DNA of 54,259 nucleotides, from positions 1-54,259 of the forward strand of contig NZ_BAER01000073.1 of NCBI RefSeq assembly GCF_000315055.1, read 5' to 3'. This document shows, piece after piece, positions 15,275 through 24,378 of the stretch (position 1 is the stretch's first letter; the number at the start of each line of letters is the position of its first letter). A program made the position numbers and the translations under genes. This DNA comes from Paraglaciecola polaris LMG 21857. GTDB taxonomy: Bacteria > Pseudomonadota > Gammaproteobacteria > Enterobacterales > Alteromonadaceae. The notes below the pieces were generated by a model that made no database searches, was not told the DNA's origin, and saw nothing but the letters and a program-made list of their open reading frames with translations.

Positions 15275-17629
15275 TTAGTACTCGCCAAAATTCATCGTAA
15301 ACTCTACCCCATAAAAACGTGGCGGACCGGCCACAAATGTTGGGTTTCCAAACCCTCCACCGGTATTTCCCGCGTCAACTAGATACTCGTTATCTAGCAA
15401 GTTGTTGGCAAACAAACTAACCGACCAGTCCTCGTTAGCACGCGCAATACCGATACGAGCACTGACCAGACTGACCGCATCTTCGCTGATGTCTAAACCA
15501 GAAATAGGTGCATTTTCTGGCTCGAAGAATACATCTGAGCGGTAGCTGTACACTAACGAGCTCGTCAGGTTGTAGCCTTGGGATAACTGAGTTGAATAAA
15601 ACATGCCCACGCTGGCTGTCCATTCTGGCTGTAAACGAAAACGGTTGCCTGCTAAGTTACCGTTTGTACTATCGTCATCAATGGTGGCATCGAGATACGC
15701 CAAATTAGCGAACATCTCAAAATCAGCACCTAATAAGGCGCGTACTTCCGCTTCGACACCTACATTCGTTGCTGAACCTGCATCAGCGGCAAATGCCACT
15801 CCTTCATCGTCGAGTAGGGTTACCTGAAAGTTAGAATACTGTTGATAGAACAGCGAAGCGTTATAATTAACAGATTTATCAAATGCTTGCCCCTTAATAC
15901 CCGTTTCATAATTCCAGATTATTTCCGCTGGAATTTCGCTGACCGATCTTTCACCCAGCCCATCGTCACCACGAACAGATGTCACACTGAGTACATCTGA
16001 ACGACGTCCTTTCGAAATCGTTGCGTACATATTGATATCGTCGTTAACCACATATAGCAAATTGAAACGTGGTAGCCAGTCATCATAATCGGCTTCGGCA
16101 CGGAATATTTCCCCGTTAGTATTAACCGTGAATAGCTCACTTCCCGTTAATACGCTGTTAGGCGCATCAGAGCGATAGCCACTGCTTTTATCTTCGCGCA
16201 CATAACGCAAGCCACTGGTTAGCTCTAGGGAATCATTCAACGCATAAGTGACATCTACAAACGCAGAATATGCATCGGAGTCACCATAATTTTCAAACTC
16301 TAGGTTGTAAGTCAGTAACTGAGCCGCACCTTCAGTCAAAACAGGCGTTAAAATAGGTACCGAGCCGTCTGCGGATATACACGGCTGACCAAATGCAGGA
16401 AGCGCTCCAAGACAATTGAGGAAAATAGACTCCTCTGTACTAAAGGGAACCGCTTGACTGCCGTCTTCGGTGAAGTAGCTTACACCCGCTATCGTAGTCA
16501 ACTTGGCGCCCTGATGAATCAAGCGGAATTCTTGGCTGAACTGATCCCCAGTGGCATCTTCTGCAAACTCTAAAAACCACGCCTGGGTACCATCAGCATC
16601 AAACACCTCCAACGAATCAAAGCGACGTCCGGCAGTAATAGAGGTAAACGTTAGTTCACTGTTGATATCCCAATTGACCGTTAAATTTAGGTCTTCAACG
16701 GTACGCTCTACACCTAAGTCCTCGCGCCCAAACACCTCTAGGGACATTGGGCTACCTGACATTTCCACAAAGGAGTATGGACTAGTATTACCGCCCGTTG
16801 GCGCATATAAACCATTTTTAAAGGACGTACCTGTATCATCATTTTTTTCGTAGGTGTAAACCAAATCTACCGTGACATCGTCGTGTGGAGTAAAACGCAA
16901 TGAAGGACGAAACGAAGTACGCTCAATGCCATGCATATCCTCTTGGTTTAATCCGTCGGGGTTTTGTGAACTCGCTTCGCCGGCAATATTACGAATAAAA
17001 CCTTCACGCTGACGGTAACTAAATGCCAAGCGTCCCTGCAACTGGCTATTGCCGCCCGTTACAAAACCGCTCAGCCCCTCAGCAGAATAATTGCCTAGAT
17101 TACCTTTAATCTGAGCAGAAAACTCCTCTTGGGGTTTACGCGTAATCACGCTGAGCGCGCCAACCGATGCAGCAGTACCGAATAAAGTTGCCTGTGGGCC
17201 TTTAACAACTTCGACTCGCTCAATATCGAACAACTCGAAATAAGAACCCCGAGAGCGTGACACGTCTGCGCCGTTATAATAGATAGATACACGGGGAGCG
17301 GCTTGAGATGAGCCGCTATCAGAGGTAATACCGCGGATCACAAATCCTGGATTATTTGGGCTTTGCTCTTGAATAACCAACCCAGGCGTAATTTCAGATA
17401 AGGTGTCTAGTTCGGCCACCCCTAAACGCTCTAAGAAGGCGCCATCATAGGCGCTAATGCTAACAGGCACGTCTTGAATTGACTGATTTCGTTTTTGCGC
17501 AGTTACCGTAATTTCTTCGATTTGATTATGCTCTCGTTGCTCAGCAGCGAAGGCATAATTACCCATCACAACAGCAACCAGCAGAGATAATTTGCTGAGT
17601 GTAAAAACAGATGGTTTGGTGGTTTTCAT
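15275..17629 (-). CDS. TonB-dependent outer-membrane receptor
   Basis: A 784-residue receptor. It begins with a Sec signal (about 1-29, cleavage after YAFAA), then the TonB-box region IEEITVTAQKR, and a plug domain from about 50 to 170 with DVPVSISAYDG, PGLVIQ, RGITSD and VEVVKGPQATLFG. The rest is a 22-strand beta barrel ending ...YGVEFTMNFGEY, with aromatic-rich last strand. The plug class is that of iron-siderophore and complex-carbohydrate receptors of marine Alteromonadales; the ligand cannot be read. Start ATG 17629 is preceded by GGAA. No substrate-processing genes lie beside it. Confidence 0.9.
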   Translation of the reverse strand: MKTTKPSVFTLSKLSLLVAVVMGNYAFAAEQREHNQIEEITVTAQKRNQSIQDVPVSISAYDGAFLERLGVAELDTLSEITPGLVIQEQSPNNPGFVIRGITSDSGSSQAAPRVSIYYNGADVSRSRGSYFELFDIERVEVVKGPQATLFGTAASVGALSVITRKPQEEFSAQIKGNLGNYSAEGLSGFVTGGNSQLQGRLAFSYRQREGFIRNIAGEASSQNPDGLNQEDMHGIERTSFRPSLRFTPHDDVTVDLVYTYEKNDDTGTSFKNGLYAPTGGNTSPYSFVEMSGSPMSLEVFGREDLGVERTVEDLNLTVNWDINSELTFTSITAGRRFDSLEVFDADGTQAWFLEFAEDATGDQFSQEFRLIHQGAKLTTIAGVSYFTEDGSQAVPFSTEESIFLNCLGALPAFGQPCISADGSVPILTPVLTEGAAQLLTYNLEFENYGDSDAYSAFVDVTYALNDSLELTSGLRYVREDKSSGYRSDAPNSVLTGSELFTVNTNGEIFRAEADYDDWLPRFNLLYVVNDDINMYATISKGRRSDVLSVTSVRGDDGLGERSVSEIPAEIIWNYETGIKGQAFDKSVNYNASLFYQQYSNFQVTLLDDEGVAFAADAGSATNVGVEAEVRALLGADFEMFANLAYLDATIDDDSTNGNLAGNRFRLQPEWTASVGMFYSTQLSQGYNLTSSLVYSYRSDVFFEPENAPISGLDISEDAVSLVSARIGIARANEDWSVSLFANNLLDNEYLVDAGNTGGGFGNPTFVAGPPRFYGVEFTMNFGEY

Positions 17630-17801
17630 ATGTGTTCCATTTATGAGTGACTGCAAATAAAGCGCAGCAAAGGTACTCAGCAAATGCGAAACTTAGATGA
17701 CCATTTCATGACATATATGTGACGTTACAATTTAGGCCAACTATATAAAAATCCTACATTTTTTTTACATTATGTGAATGCATAATCTTAGCGAATGAAC
17801 A

Positions 17802-17832
17802 TAAAAAAGCCGACGAGATAAATCTGTCGGCT
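17802..17832 (-). terminator. Rho-independent terminator of DoxX-like gene
   Basis: On the minus strand AGCCGAC (826-832 end) pairs with GTCGGCT and is followed by six T. It lies about 77 bases past the stop codon of the DoxX-like gene. Confidence 0.85.
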
Positions 17833-17908
17833 CACATTTTATGATACGCAGCTTACTGCCATCTTAAGACGGGTAAGTCACCTAACGTTGACGCTTATAG
17901 AACCTCGA

Positions 17909-18325
17909 TTAGTTCCCTAAGGTAAATTTGGTGTCTTGGTCGCGCATAAAGTACAGCACAAAACAGGCTGCCCACATTGGCCATGCGGCGAAAAACAGTA
18001 AATTATTGAACGCATCAAGGTATTGGCCGAGTGCCGACAAAGTTGAACCGCCGTGCATCAAAAAGATAAGCCCGTAAGTGAAGCGTTTTTTGATACCCGC
18101 AACAAATGCCAACACTAAGATAAGCTGCAAAGCGCCCATGATATATGCAACTGTTTCACCTAATCCGGGAATAGAGTAAAACTTCTCGAAAATGGCAATG
18201 CTGTGACCAGGGTTTACAAATTTATCTAATGTCCACACGAACATCACAATAAAAACCCCAAGACGCAAGGCTAATAAAGACCATTGCAGACGGGTACGCA
18301 CATCGTTAGATACCGCTTCACTCAT
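17909..18325 (-). CDS. DoxX-like integral membrane protein
   Basis: A 138-residue protein with four predicted membrane helices (about 16-34, 56-78, 82-98 and 106-126). Helix order and length are those of the DoxX/DoxD-like superfamily, with WTLDKFVNPG after the first helix. The function of this branch is unknown; family members are linked to redox or quinone-dependent membrane processes. Start is set by AAGGAG 6 bases before ATG 18325. It has its own terminator and no operon partner. Confidence 0.75.
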   Translation of the reverse strand: MSEAVSNDVRTRLQWSLLALRLGVFIVMFVWTLDKFVNPGHSIAIFEKFYSIPGLGETVAYIMGALQLILVLAFVAGIKKRFTYGLIFLMHGGSTLSALGQYLDAFNNLLFFAAWPMWAACFVLYFMRDQDTKFTLGN

Positions 18326-18635
18326 TTTGACTCCTTGATTGTCGCTATTTTCAGCTTAGAAATATTAAGCTGGCCGTTAAATCGGCATAATTGAATAAAA
18401 AGTGCCACGCCTGCTAACGCATTAACGTTTGGCTATTCTCACTACCTAATAGTAGATACATCACAAGACCGATATATGCGGAATTACTTACAACAAAATG
18501 GTAAGTTTTTAGCGTTGAGCGACGAATAGTCCCCCTGAGCCGTTGAATAGCACAAATCTGCTGAAATTAAGGCTAAAAACTGACTAATGACGTATCTAAC
18601 GGCTTGGCTGCAACCACATAGGAATGAAATAATTC
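18326..18635. other. Intergenic region, divergent promoters
   Basis: About 310 bases between the divergent DoxX-like and HAD genes. I see no open frame, repeat or RNA-like structure here. Confidence 0.5.
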
Positions 18636-19232
18636 ATGACGATCCCTACTATGGCCAATATAAAAGGCTTTATCTTTGATTTGGACGGAACATTGGTCAC
18701 GTCCCAACTAGACTTCAACTATTTGCGCGGCGTCCTCCAGTGCCCACCCGAGCAAGACATTCTACGTTTCATTAGTGCATTATCGACTCAGGAGCAAACA
18801 CGAGCGAATAAAGTCGTGGAGGATTATGAGCTGCAAGATGCCCATAATGGCGTATGGATAGAAGGCGCAGAACAGCTGATCCGCACACTTACTCAAAGGC
18901 AACTGCCAGTCGCCATTGTGACCCGCAACAGCAAACAAGCCACGGCATTAAAACTGGCCAACAATCAGCTATTTTTTGACCTGATATTAACCCGGGAAGA
19001 TGCCCCGCCCAAGCCTGATCCAAGTGCCCTACTGCATATAGCTCAACGCTGGAAAATACCGGTAACTGAGTTAGCGTACGTGGGTGATTATCTCTATGAC
19101 ATACAGGCGGCAAAAAATGCCGGAATGCTAGCTTACCTATATGCACCAGATACGCAGCCAGACTATGCCCAGCAGGCGGATTGGATTTTTAGTCGATTCG
19201 CAGATTTAAATGCTCTTGTTAGTCCAGACTAA
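18636..19232 (+). CDS. HAD-superfamily hydrolase, phosphoglycolate-phosphatase-like
   Basis: A 198-residue HAD-IA phosphatase. The motif I nucleophile is FDLDGTL with D15 and D17. Motif II is the Thr in VTRNSKQA, motif III the Lys in PPKPDPSALL, and motif IV is YVGDYLYDI. The helical cap sits between motifs I and II. The family dephosphorylates small metabolites; substrate unknown. ATG 18636 is the first start, and an AGGAATG lies about 10 bases upstream. It is convergent with the kynureninase-like gene, separated by 35 bases. Confidence 0.88.
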   Translation: MTIPTMANIKGFIFDLDGTLVTSQLDFNYLRGVLQCPPEQDILRFISALSTQEQTRANKVVEDYELQDAHNGVWIEGAEQLIRTLTQRQLPVAIVTRNSKQATALKLANNQLFFDLILTREDAPPKPDPSALLHIAQRWKIPVTELAYVGDYLYDIQAAKNAGMLAYLYAPDTQPDYAQQADWIFSRFADLNALVSPD

Positions 19233-19257
19233 GGGTAATGGCATAGCGCCAACGCGC

Positions 19258-19284
19258 TATTTCGCGTTTATAAACAGCGAAATA
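19258..19284. repeat. Palindromic hairpin at the 3' end of the kynureninase-like gene
   Basis: TATTTCGC at 19258-19265 pairs with GCGAAATA at 19277-19284, and a TTTATAAA palindrome sits in the loop. It overlaps the last codons of the minus-strand gene and may help terminate the two convergent genes. Confidence 0.45.
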
Positions 19285-20380
19285 TTTCCGCCACCTGTAA
19301 CGCCTCTTGCTCGGTATTATAAATATGCCATGACAACCGAATACCATCACGGCGCTGGTCGAAATAAGCATTTGCTTGGGTTAGTCCACTGACTAACGCC
19401 TCAAGCCTAGGCTTTGCTAAGTGCAGGCAAAGAGTGCCACCTGAATAGGCTAACCCAATCGGATTCAGCAGATACTCAGCGGCATGATCAAGGACGATGC
19501 GCTGCAACGCCTTACTGTGTGCATAGATCTTCGGCACACCAATGTTGTTTATTTGCTGTATACCCACCAGCGCCGATGCATAGGGCAAAATACTCGGCGT
19601 GCCACCCCAAAACCGCTTAGCGCTTTTTGCGTAGCTAAAGTGCTCGATATCAAACTCGAACGGGCTTTCATGGGAAAACCAGCCAATATTTTTTGGCGTT
19701 AACTCATTTACATGCCCAGGATTTACCCACATAAAGCCCGCCCCTGGGCCACCACATAACCACTTCACGCACGAGCCAAGTACCAAATCAACCTGCCAAC
19801 TTTGCAGGTCAATAGGAATAAGACCAGCAGATTGCGCCACATCCACTACGCAGCACACATTTTTTGCCCGGCACAACTGCGCAATACCAGCCACGTCCGA
19901 TAACACACCACTGTTGGAGTGAACATGAGTGATAACGGCCACTGCCACATCATCGGTTAGAAGCGCCTGCCATGCATCCAAATCATTAGGATCGATATCC
20001 TTGTCGATCAATTTTAAATTAAATCCATATGCGGCGAGCCCTTGCACTGCAAATCCTAATGAAGGAAACGCCGATGCGTGCATTAACACAGTGCGGGCAG
20101 TCTTTAACGGCAATGCTTGCAGGTACTGACTCAAACCATTAGATACTGAGCTTTGCGGACAAATATCGTCTGCACTGGTATTAAATAGATCCGCCAATTC
20201 ATGGCAGAATTGTTCAATTATATTTAGCCATTGGGGCCAAGCGTCTCCGCCATGTTGCTGCCATGGCTCGAAGTAACTCTGTGCGACCGAACTGCGGGTC
20301 AGCACGGGTAGACAACCCACTGAGTGGCTCAGTAAGTACATACCTTTTGGCACTGAAAATTGCCGATTGGTATCTTGCAT
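19268..20380 (-). CDS. Kynureninase-like PLP-dependent enzyme (aminotransferase class V fold)
   Basis: A 370-residue fold-type I PLP enzyme. The Schiff-base lysine is K206 in GSCVKWLCGGPGAGFMWV, which mirrors the kynureninase signature (K-x-L-x-GGPGA). D180 in VVDVAQSAG contacts the pyridine nitrogen. It is shorter than classical kynureninases (about 415 residues), so its substrate may differ. I chose ATG 20380: AGGAG lies 8 bases upstream and the start falls 10 bases after the stop of the TDO-like gene. The two genes clearly form an operon, so this enzyme probably acts on the product of that dioxygenase or on kynurenine itself (inference). Confidence 0.82.
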   Translation of the reverse strand: MQDTNRQFSVPKGMYLLSHSVGCLPVLTRSSVAQSYFEPWQQHGGDAWPQWLNIIEQFCHELADLFNTSADDICPQSSVSNGLSQYLQALPLKTARTVLMHASAFPSLGFAVQGLAAYGFNLKLIDKDIDPNDLDAWQALLTDDVAVAVITHVHSNSGVLSDVAGIAQLCRAKNVCCVVDVAQSAGLIPIDLQSWQVDLVLGSCVKWLCGGPGAGFMWVNPGHVNELTPKNIGWFSHESPFEFDIEHFSYAKSAKRFWGGTPSILPYASALVGIQQINNIGVPKIYAHSKALQRIVLDHAAEYLLNPIGLAYSGGTLCLHLAKPRLEALVSGLTQANAYFDQRRDGIRLSWHIYNTEQEALQVAEIFRCL

Positions 20381-20390
20381 TTCGAGACTC

Positions 20391-21200
20391 CTACTTGCTA
20401 ATACTGCTATGAAAGGGGCATCCAGACGTTTCGTTCTGTGACTCGCTAATTGAGTCACGTATTTCGCCGTAAGCTTGACCCCAAGTATTGGTCATAGCGC
20501 TGCGTATATCCCACAATTGCGCAAAGAAACGATGCTTAGCCCCGTTTTCCAATATTGTTACCGCTCGGCCTTTAAGGGATTTAGCTTCAAGCCCGATTGA
20601 GCGTTGAATTAAAAACATATGTAAATTACGAAATTTTTGCAGTTGCTCGTCAAATTCCGCTAAACATTCAGCCAAGATATAACTGTCGTCATGGCTGTAT
20701 TGGCTATCATAGATTTGCTCGATGGATTTACCACGTCCGACTAAATAATGGGCCTCAAAGACCTGCCACATATCTTCCGGCATTTTGAGTAAGGTACGAA
20801 AACCAGGCGACTCTTGGCCGCTGCCATTGCCCAATTGCAGTCTAATTTGTTGATATTCTTTGGGTGACATGGTTTCCAGCAAATCCAGCTGCTGACTCAT
20901 CATGCGTTGTATAAATGTGACGCGTTTCATTAACGAAACAACGCGCAAAGTATTTTCTTGTTGCATATATTCCAGCACATCAACCAAGGTATAGATCATC
21001 AATTTCATCCACAGCTCTTCTACCTGATGCACAATTTGAAACTGCAATTCGTCGCCATTACACAGTTCGGTTAATGGTTTCTGGGCACTCAATAACTGCT
21101 GACAGTTTAAGTAAGTCCCATAATCCAGCATCTCTGGATTATCCAATAAAGTATGGTATTTCTGACGAAAAGTCGATTTCGTTGAGTTCGGTATAGTCAT
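20391..21200 (-). CDS. Tryptophan 2,3-dioxygenase family protein, divergent
   Basis: A 269-residue all-helical heme dioxygenase of the TDO superfamily. Conserved features seen: LDYGTYLNCQQLLSAQ (25-40), distal His in VHQVEELWMKL (57-67), substrate-loop arginine R135 in GSGQESPGFR, and proximal heme-ligand His H194 in RNLHMFLIQRSIG. The glycine-rich GTGGSSG stretch that normally follows IGxK and binds the substrate carboxylate is absent; KSLKGRAVTIL stands there. So heme binding looks intact, but substrate recognition may be changed. ATG 21200 is preferred; an in-frame GTG at 21209 is possible. It is first in the operon and divergent from the Lrp-type regulator. Confidence 0.82.
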   Translation of the reverse strand: MTIPNSTKSTFRQKYHTLLDNPEMLDYGTYLNCQQLLSAQKPLTELCNGDELQFQIVHQVEELWMKLMIYTLVDVLEYMQQENTLRVVSLMKRVTFIQRMMSQQLDLLETMSPKEYQQIRLQLGNGSGQESPGFRTLLKMPEDMWQVFEAHYLVGRGKSIEQIYDSQYSHDDSYILAECLAEFDEQLQKFRNLHMFLIQRSIGLEAKSLKGRAVTILENGAKHRFFAQLWDIRSAMTNTWGQAYGEIRDSISESQNETSGCPFHSSISK

Positions 21201-21271
21201 AGAGGGCACTCGATTTGCTCGTTAGGCGTTTACACGCTGATATAGCTAAACATGCTAGAGCACTCGCCTTT

Positions 21272-21282
21272 GAACATTGTTC
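21272..21282. promoter_or_regulatory. Candidate operator 1 of the Lrp-type regulator
   Basis: GAACATTGTTC, a near-perfect palindrome (GAACA/TGTTC arms), in the intergenic region between the divergent dioxygenase and regulator genes. Confidence 0.55.
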
Positions 21283-21310
21283 TATTTATACTGATTAAAT
21301 ACAGTTTTTA

Positions 21311-21323
21311 AGAACATCGTTCT
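21311..21323. promoter_or_regulatory. Candidate operator 2 of the Lrp-type regulator
   Basis: AGAACATCGTTCT has AGAAC/GTTCT arms and shares the GAACAnnGTTC core with the first site. The two centres are 40 bases apart, close to four helical turns, so the sites face the same side of the DNA. It ends 14 bases before the regulator ATG, which suggests autoregulation. Confidence 0.55.
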
Positions 21324-21337
21324 GGAAATAACCTCAT

Positions 21338-21805
21338 ATGAAAAACCACATGTTGGATAAAAACGCCCAAAAAATAGTAACCGCCCTAGAACAAGATGCC
21401 AGAATGTCGTTCGCCGCCCTAGGGGATGAAATTGGCATGAGCAAAACCCCATGCTGGAACAAAGTACAGCAACTACAAGCGTCTGGGGTCATAGAGGGCT
21501 ACAGTGCGCAGCTTAATCCTAAAGCGTTAGGGCTGACGATCCGCGCGTTAGTGCACGTAGTAGTGGACTTTGAGCATTATCAGGCATTTGAACAGGCCAT
21601 TAATGCCCATAAAGCCGTGCGCTCGTGTCATGCTGTTACTGGCGATTCCGACTATGTTCTGGAAATATTGGCTAGCGACATAGAAGCATTCGATGAGTTG
21701 TTACGCGCTCAGTTAAGCCGCTTGCCCGGTGTACAACGATTTAATACGGCTATTTCAACCCGTATGGTTAAAAATAATGGCCCTTACGCCGCTATGCTGA
21801 CCTAA
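21338..21805 (+). CDS. Lrp/AsnC-family transcriptional regulator
   Basis: A 155-residue one-component regulator. The N-terminal winged helix-turn-helix has the SFAALGDEIGMSKTPCWNKVQQL recognition region in shortened view (SFAALGDEIGMSKTPCW). The C-terminal RAM/effector domain is VVDFEHYQAFEQ... VTGDSDYVLEI, with the GDSDY motif that lines the amino-acid pocket. It is divergent from the TDO-like/kynureninase-like pair, the same layout as KynR in Pseudomonas, so tryptophan or kynurenine sensing is likely (inference). Two palindromes in the intergenic region are its probable targets. Confidence 0.92.
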   Translation: MKNHMLDKNAQKIVTALEQDARMSFAALGDEIGMSKTPCWNKVQQLQASGVIEGYSAQLNPKALGLTIRALVHVVVDFEHYQAFEQAINAHKAVRSCHAVTGDSDYVLEILASDIEAFDELLRAQLSRLPGVQRFNTAISTRMVKNNGPYAAMLT

Positions 21806-21869
21806 GGCGACTGACAAAGTGCTGTGCAGTGCTTGAATACCACCCTCGATGTTACTCACAAAGAGTATA

Positions 21870-22742
21870 TTATTCGCCCATGCCAAACGATTCGACAAAC
21901 GCCTCAACAAAGCGCCCGGGAGAGGCGCTATCCATATTGAAATACAAGCTTGGCTCGATTAGTTCAATTTCAATCACCACGTATTCCCCTCGATAACGCA
22001 GCAGATCAATACGAGCATACAGTGCATCGTCCGGCATAGCGGCCATCGTGTGGCGAGCTTGGGTGAGCATTTCCTCATCTGGCTGCACTGCTTGCAAGCG
22101 CCCCCCATGCTCTTCTTGCACTCTGAAGTCGCCCTGCTCTGGGATCTTTAAAATAGCGTGGCTGTAATGACCGTTAAAATAAAATAACGAATACTCACCT
22201 TGCGTGGTCACAGCTTCTATAAACGGCTGAACCATAAATGCCCGATCGCTAAAGACCGACTTTAACGCTTTTGCTTGTGCCAGGAGTTGCTCGCGGTCAA
22301 GCATGTAGGTGTGATCTGCATTCGCACTGACCTGGGGCTTGATCACGATGCGCTCACAGTCAAAATACTCAAAACCGCCACTGACCGACGATAAATCGAA
22401 GTCCTGCAACCAAATAGTTGGCACGACGGCGATCCCTTGGCTAGCAATGTCTTGTAAGTACTCTTTACTCACATTCCAGTTCAGTAATCTCAAGCTATTG
22501 GCTAATATTGCGCTGGAGTCATCAATACGTGTTAGACAATGCATAAACGCTTTGGCGTGTTGTTGATAATCCCATGTACTGCGCACCACGACTACGTCGT
22601 AAGTGTTCCAATCAACCTCAGTGTCATGCCAAGATACCGCATCAACCTGCCAGCCCACCTGTTTTAACGGTGCATACAACAACTCATCGTAAACAAAGTA
22701 ACCTTCGAGATTATCGGTGGACAAAAATGCGCAACGTTTCAT
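21870..22742 (-). CDS. ATP-grasp domain protein
   Basis: A 290-residue ATP-grasp ligase-like protein. The N-terminal domain has VVVRSTWDYQQHAKAF and LLNWNVSKEYLQDI. The ATP-binding part has IVIKPQVSANADHTY and the C-terminal metal/ATP motif is VVIEIELIEPSLYF. The pattern is that of RimK/glutathione-synthetase-like single-chain ligases, a group that includes the D-cycloserine ligase DcsG. These join a carboxylate to an amine with ATP; the substrate here is unknown. No biosynthetic neighbours support a natural-product role. Confidence 0.8.
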   Translation of the reverse strand: MKRCAFLSTDNLEGYFVYDELLYAPLKQVGWQVDAVSWHDTEVDWNTYDVVVVRSTWDYQQHAKAFMHCLTRIDDSSAILANSLRLLNWNVSKEYLQDIASQGIAVVPTIWLQDFDLSSVSGGFEYFDCERIVIKPQVSANADHTYMLDREQLLAQAKALKSVFSDRAFMVQPFIEAVTTQGEYSLFYFNGHYSHAILKIPEQGDFRVQEEHGGRLQAVQPDEEMLTQARHTMAAMPDDALYARIDLLRYRGEYVVIEIELIEPSLYFNMDSASPGRFVEAFVESFGMGE

Positions 22743-23097
22743 AAATTAATTCTTCAATTCATCTATCACCCTTTCACAGCAATATCATGAGTGGCGTAGG
22801 TGCGCAACAATCTCAAAATCCGCACGCATAGTTATGACTACAGCATCACACCATGACAACCCTAGGGATCATTGCATAGATTAAGCCTTGCACTTAATGT
22901 GCTAGGCGAATTGTTAACCGCTGGGATTGGGCAAAATGACAACAAATTATTAAAGCTGGAATTGACAGCATGAGGTGTTTATCGCGCTTGTGCTCAAGGA
23001 GCGTTTTGCCACACGAAGGAATAAGCGCTCAGTGCTCCCGTGCTAAAGACTGGTTCAGTCCTTTATTGCAAGGACGAACCAGCTGCGGAATTTAAGC
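22743..23097. other. Intergenic region with two stem-loops
   Basis: No gene is visible. One imperfect hairpin at 22885-22907 (GCCTtGCAC paired with GTGCtAGGC) has no clear role. A second at 23050-23082 is listed as a probable terminator for the msr genes. Confidence 0.5.
23050..23082 (-). terminator. Probable terminator of msrB-msrA
   Basis: CTGGTTC/GAACCAG plus GTCCTT/AAGGAC form a 13-bp stem with one bulged base. It starts 15 bases beyond the msrA stop on the minus strand. It is followed only by TCTTT, so the U-tract is weak. Confidence 0.5.
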
Positions 23098-23598
23098 TCA
23101 TTTAGCACTGGGCAACTTCCAGCCGGGTCTGGGAAAGTGGCAAGTGTAGCCATTTGGTCGTACTTCTAAATAATCTTGGTGTTCTGGCTCCGCCTCCCAA
23201 AAGTCGCCTGCGGGCTCCACTTCAGTCACCACTTTTCCAGGCCATAAACCTGACGCGTCCACATCTTCAATTGTCTTCAACGCCACTTGATATTGCTCGT
23301 CACCAAGGTAATAAATAGCGGAACGATAAGAGGCACCCGTGTCATTACCTTGCCGGTTTGCAGTACTTGGATCATGGATTTGAAAGAAAAACTCCAAGAT
23401 TTCTCGATAGCTTATCACCTCATTGTCGAACAAGATGTCGATACCTTCAGCGTGTCGACCATGATTGCGATAGGTCGCATTGGCTACTTCACCGCCGGTA
23501 TAACCAACTCGAGTTGATATCACGCCAGGACGTTTACGAATAAGGTCCTGCATTCCCCAAAAACAGCCGCCGGCCAATATTGCTCGTTCATTTGCCAT
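23098..23598 (-). CDS. msrA: Peptide-methionine (S)-S-oxide reductase
   Basis: A 166-residue MsrA that repairs methionine S-sulfoxide in proteins using thioredoxin. The catalytic cysteine is in [29 protein letters not shown] and the EPEHQDYL active-site block are present. A likely recycling cysteine is in [10 protein letters not shown] near the C-terminus. The ATG overlaps the msrB stop by one base (TAATG), so translation is coupled. No signal peptide is seen, so it is cytosolic. Confidence 0.95.
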   Translation of the reverse strand: MANERAILAGGCFWGMQDLIRKRPGVISTRVGYTGGEVANATYRNHGRHAEGIDILFDNEVISYREILEFFFQIHDPSTANRQGNDTGASYRSAIYYLGDEQYQVALKTIEDVDASGLWPGKVVTEVEPAGDFWEAEPEHQDYLEVRPNGYTCHFPRPGWKLPSAK

Positions 23599-24047
23599 TA
23601 AAGAATGTCCTCCACTTGGTCTAAATAAGCTTCATATCCTGCATTTTTCATTTCATCTTTATGCACAAAACGCAAAGAAGCCGAGTTAATACAATAACGC
23701 AAACCACCCTGCTCCCTTGGCCCATCGGTAAACACATGCCCAAGATGGCTATCACCATGGGATGAGCGCACTTCTGTGCGTGTCATACCCAAAGACGTAT
23801 CGGTAATTTCAGTTACGTTGACGGGATCTATCGCTTTGGTAAAGCTCGGCCAACCACATCCTGATTCATACTTGGCAGAAGAAGCAAATAACGGCTCTCC
23901 TGAGACTATATCTACGTATATTCCAGGTTGGGTGTTATCGAGTAATTCACCGGTTCCCGGACGCTCAGTACCATTTTCTTGAGTTACTCGGTACTGCTCA
24001 GCGGTCAGGGTAGAAATAACATCCATCGATTTTTGATATGTACTCAT
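23598..24047 (-). CDS. msrB: Peptide-methionine (R)-S-oxide reductase, zinc-less type
   Basis: A 149-residue MsrB reducing methionine R-sulfoxide. The catalytic Cys is in [12 protein letters not shown] and a second Cys is in [10 protein letters not shown]. The two CxxC pairs that bind zinc in E. coli MsrB are missing: the first is replaced by DIVS (in [10 protein letters not shown]) and the second by SHGD (in [12 protein letters not shown]). It therefore belongs to the metal-free form. It forms a two-gene operon with msrA in the order msrB-msrA. Confidence 0.95.
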   Translation of the reverse strand: MSTYQKSMDVISTLTAEQYRVTQENGTERPGTGELLDNTQPGIYVDIVSGEPLFASSAKYESGCGWPSFTKAIDPVNVTEITDTSLGMTRTEVRSSHGDSHLGHVFTDGPREQGGLRYCINSASLRFVHKDEMKNAGYEAYLDQVEDIL

Positions 24048-24378
24048 AATTTCCTCTTTGTCATTAAATGAGAGGTACCTGTGAATTATACCAGACCTGT
24101 CATTACAGAGCTTTATTGCACCCAGCCCAATAATCTAACGCGGGTGATAATACCCAGGTGTGTCCCGCCAGCCAATGAATTGAAATTCATTGGCATATAA
24201 ATCAACCTTGCCCACACGGAAGGTCTAATTCATTGTGCAGAATTCAATTTTTAGTGGATTAACCTTACTTCGACTTATCTGTCAACGCTAGGTTCAACGA
24301 TTATTGCCTAAGTTGAATCACAAAATTGGCTGAGTCAGCTTAGGCATGGTGTCCCGTGTTTCAAAATTTGCTGACACG
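24048..24378. other. Intergenic region with a palindromic hairpin
   Basis: About 330 bases without a gene, upstream of msrB and downstream of the small membrane gene. The only structure I see is a 9-bp perfect stem at 24171-24194 (GCCAATGAA, TTGAAA loop, TTCATTGGC) without a T-tract. Confidence 0.5.

Noticed and set aside
24171-24194. 9-bp perfect hairpin upstream of msrB as a terminator
   Set aside because: No T-tract on either strand and it lies far from the end of the neighbouring genes.
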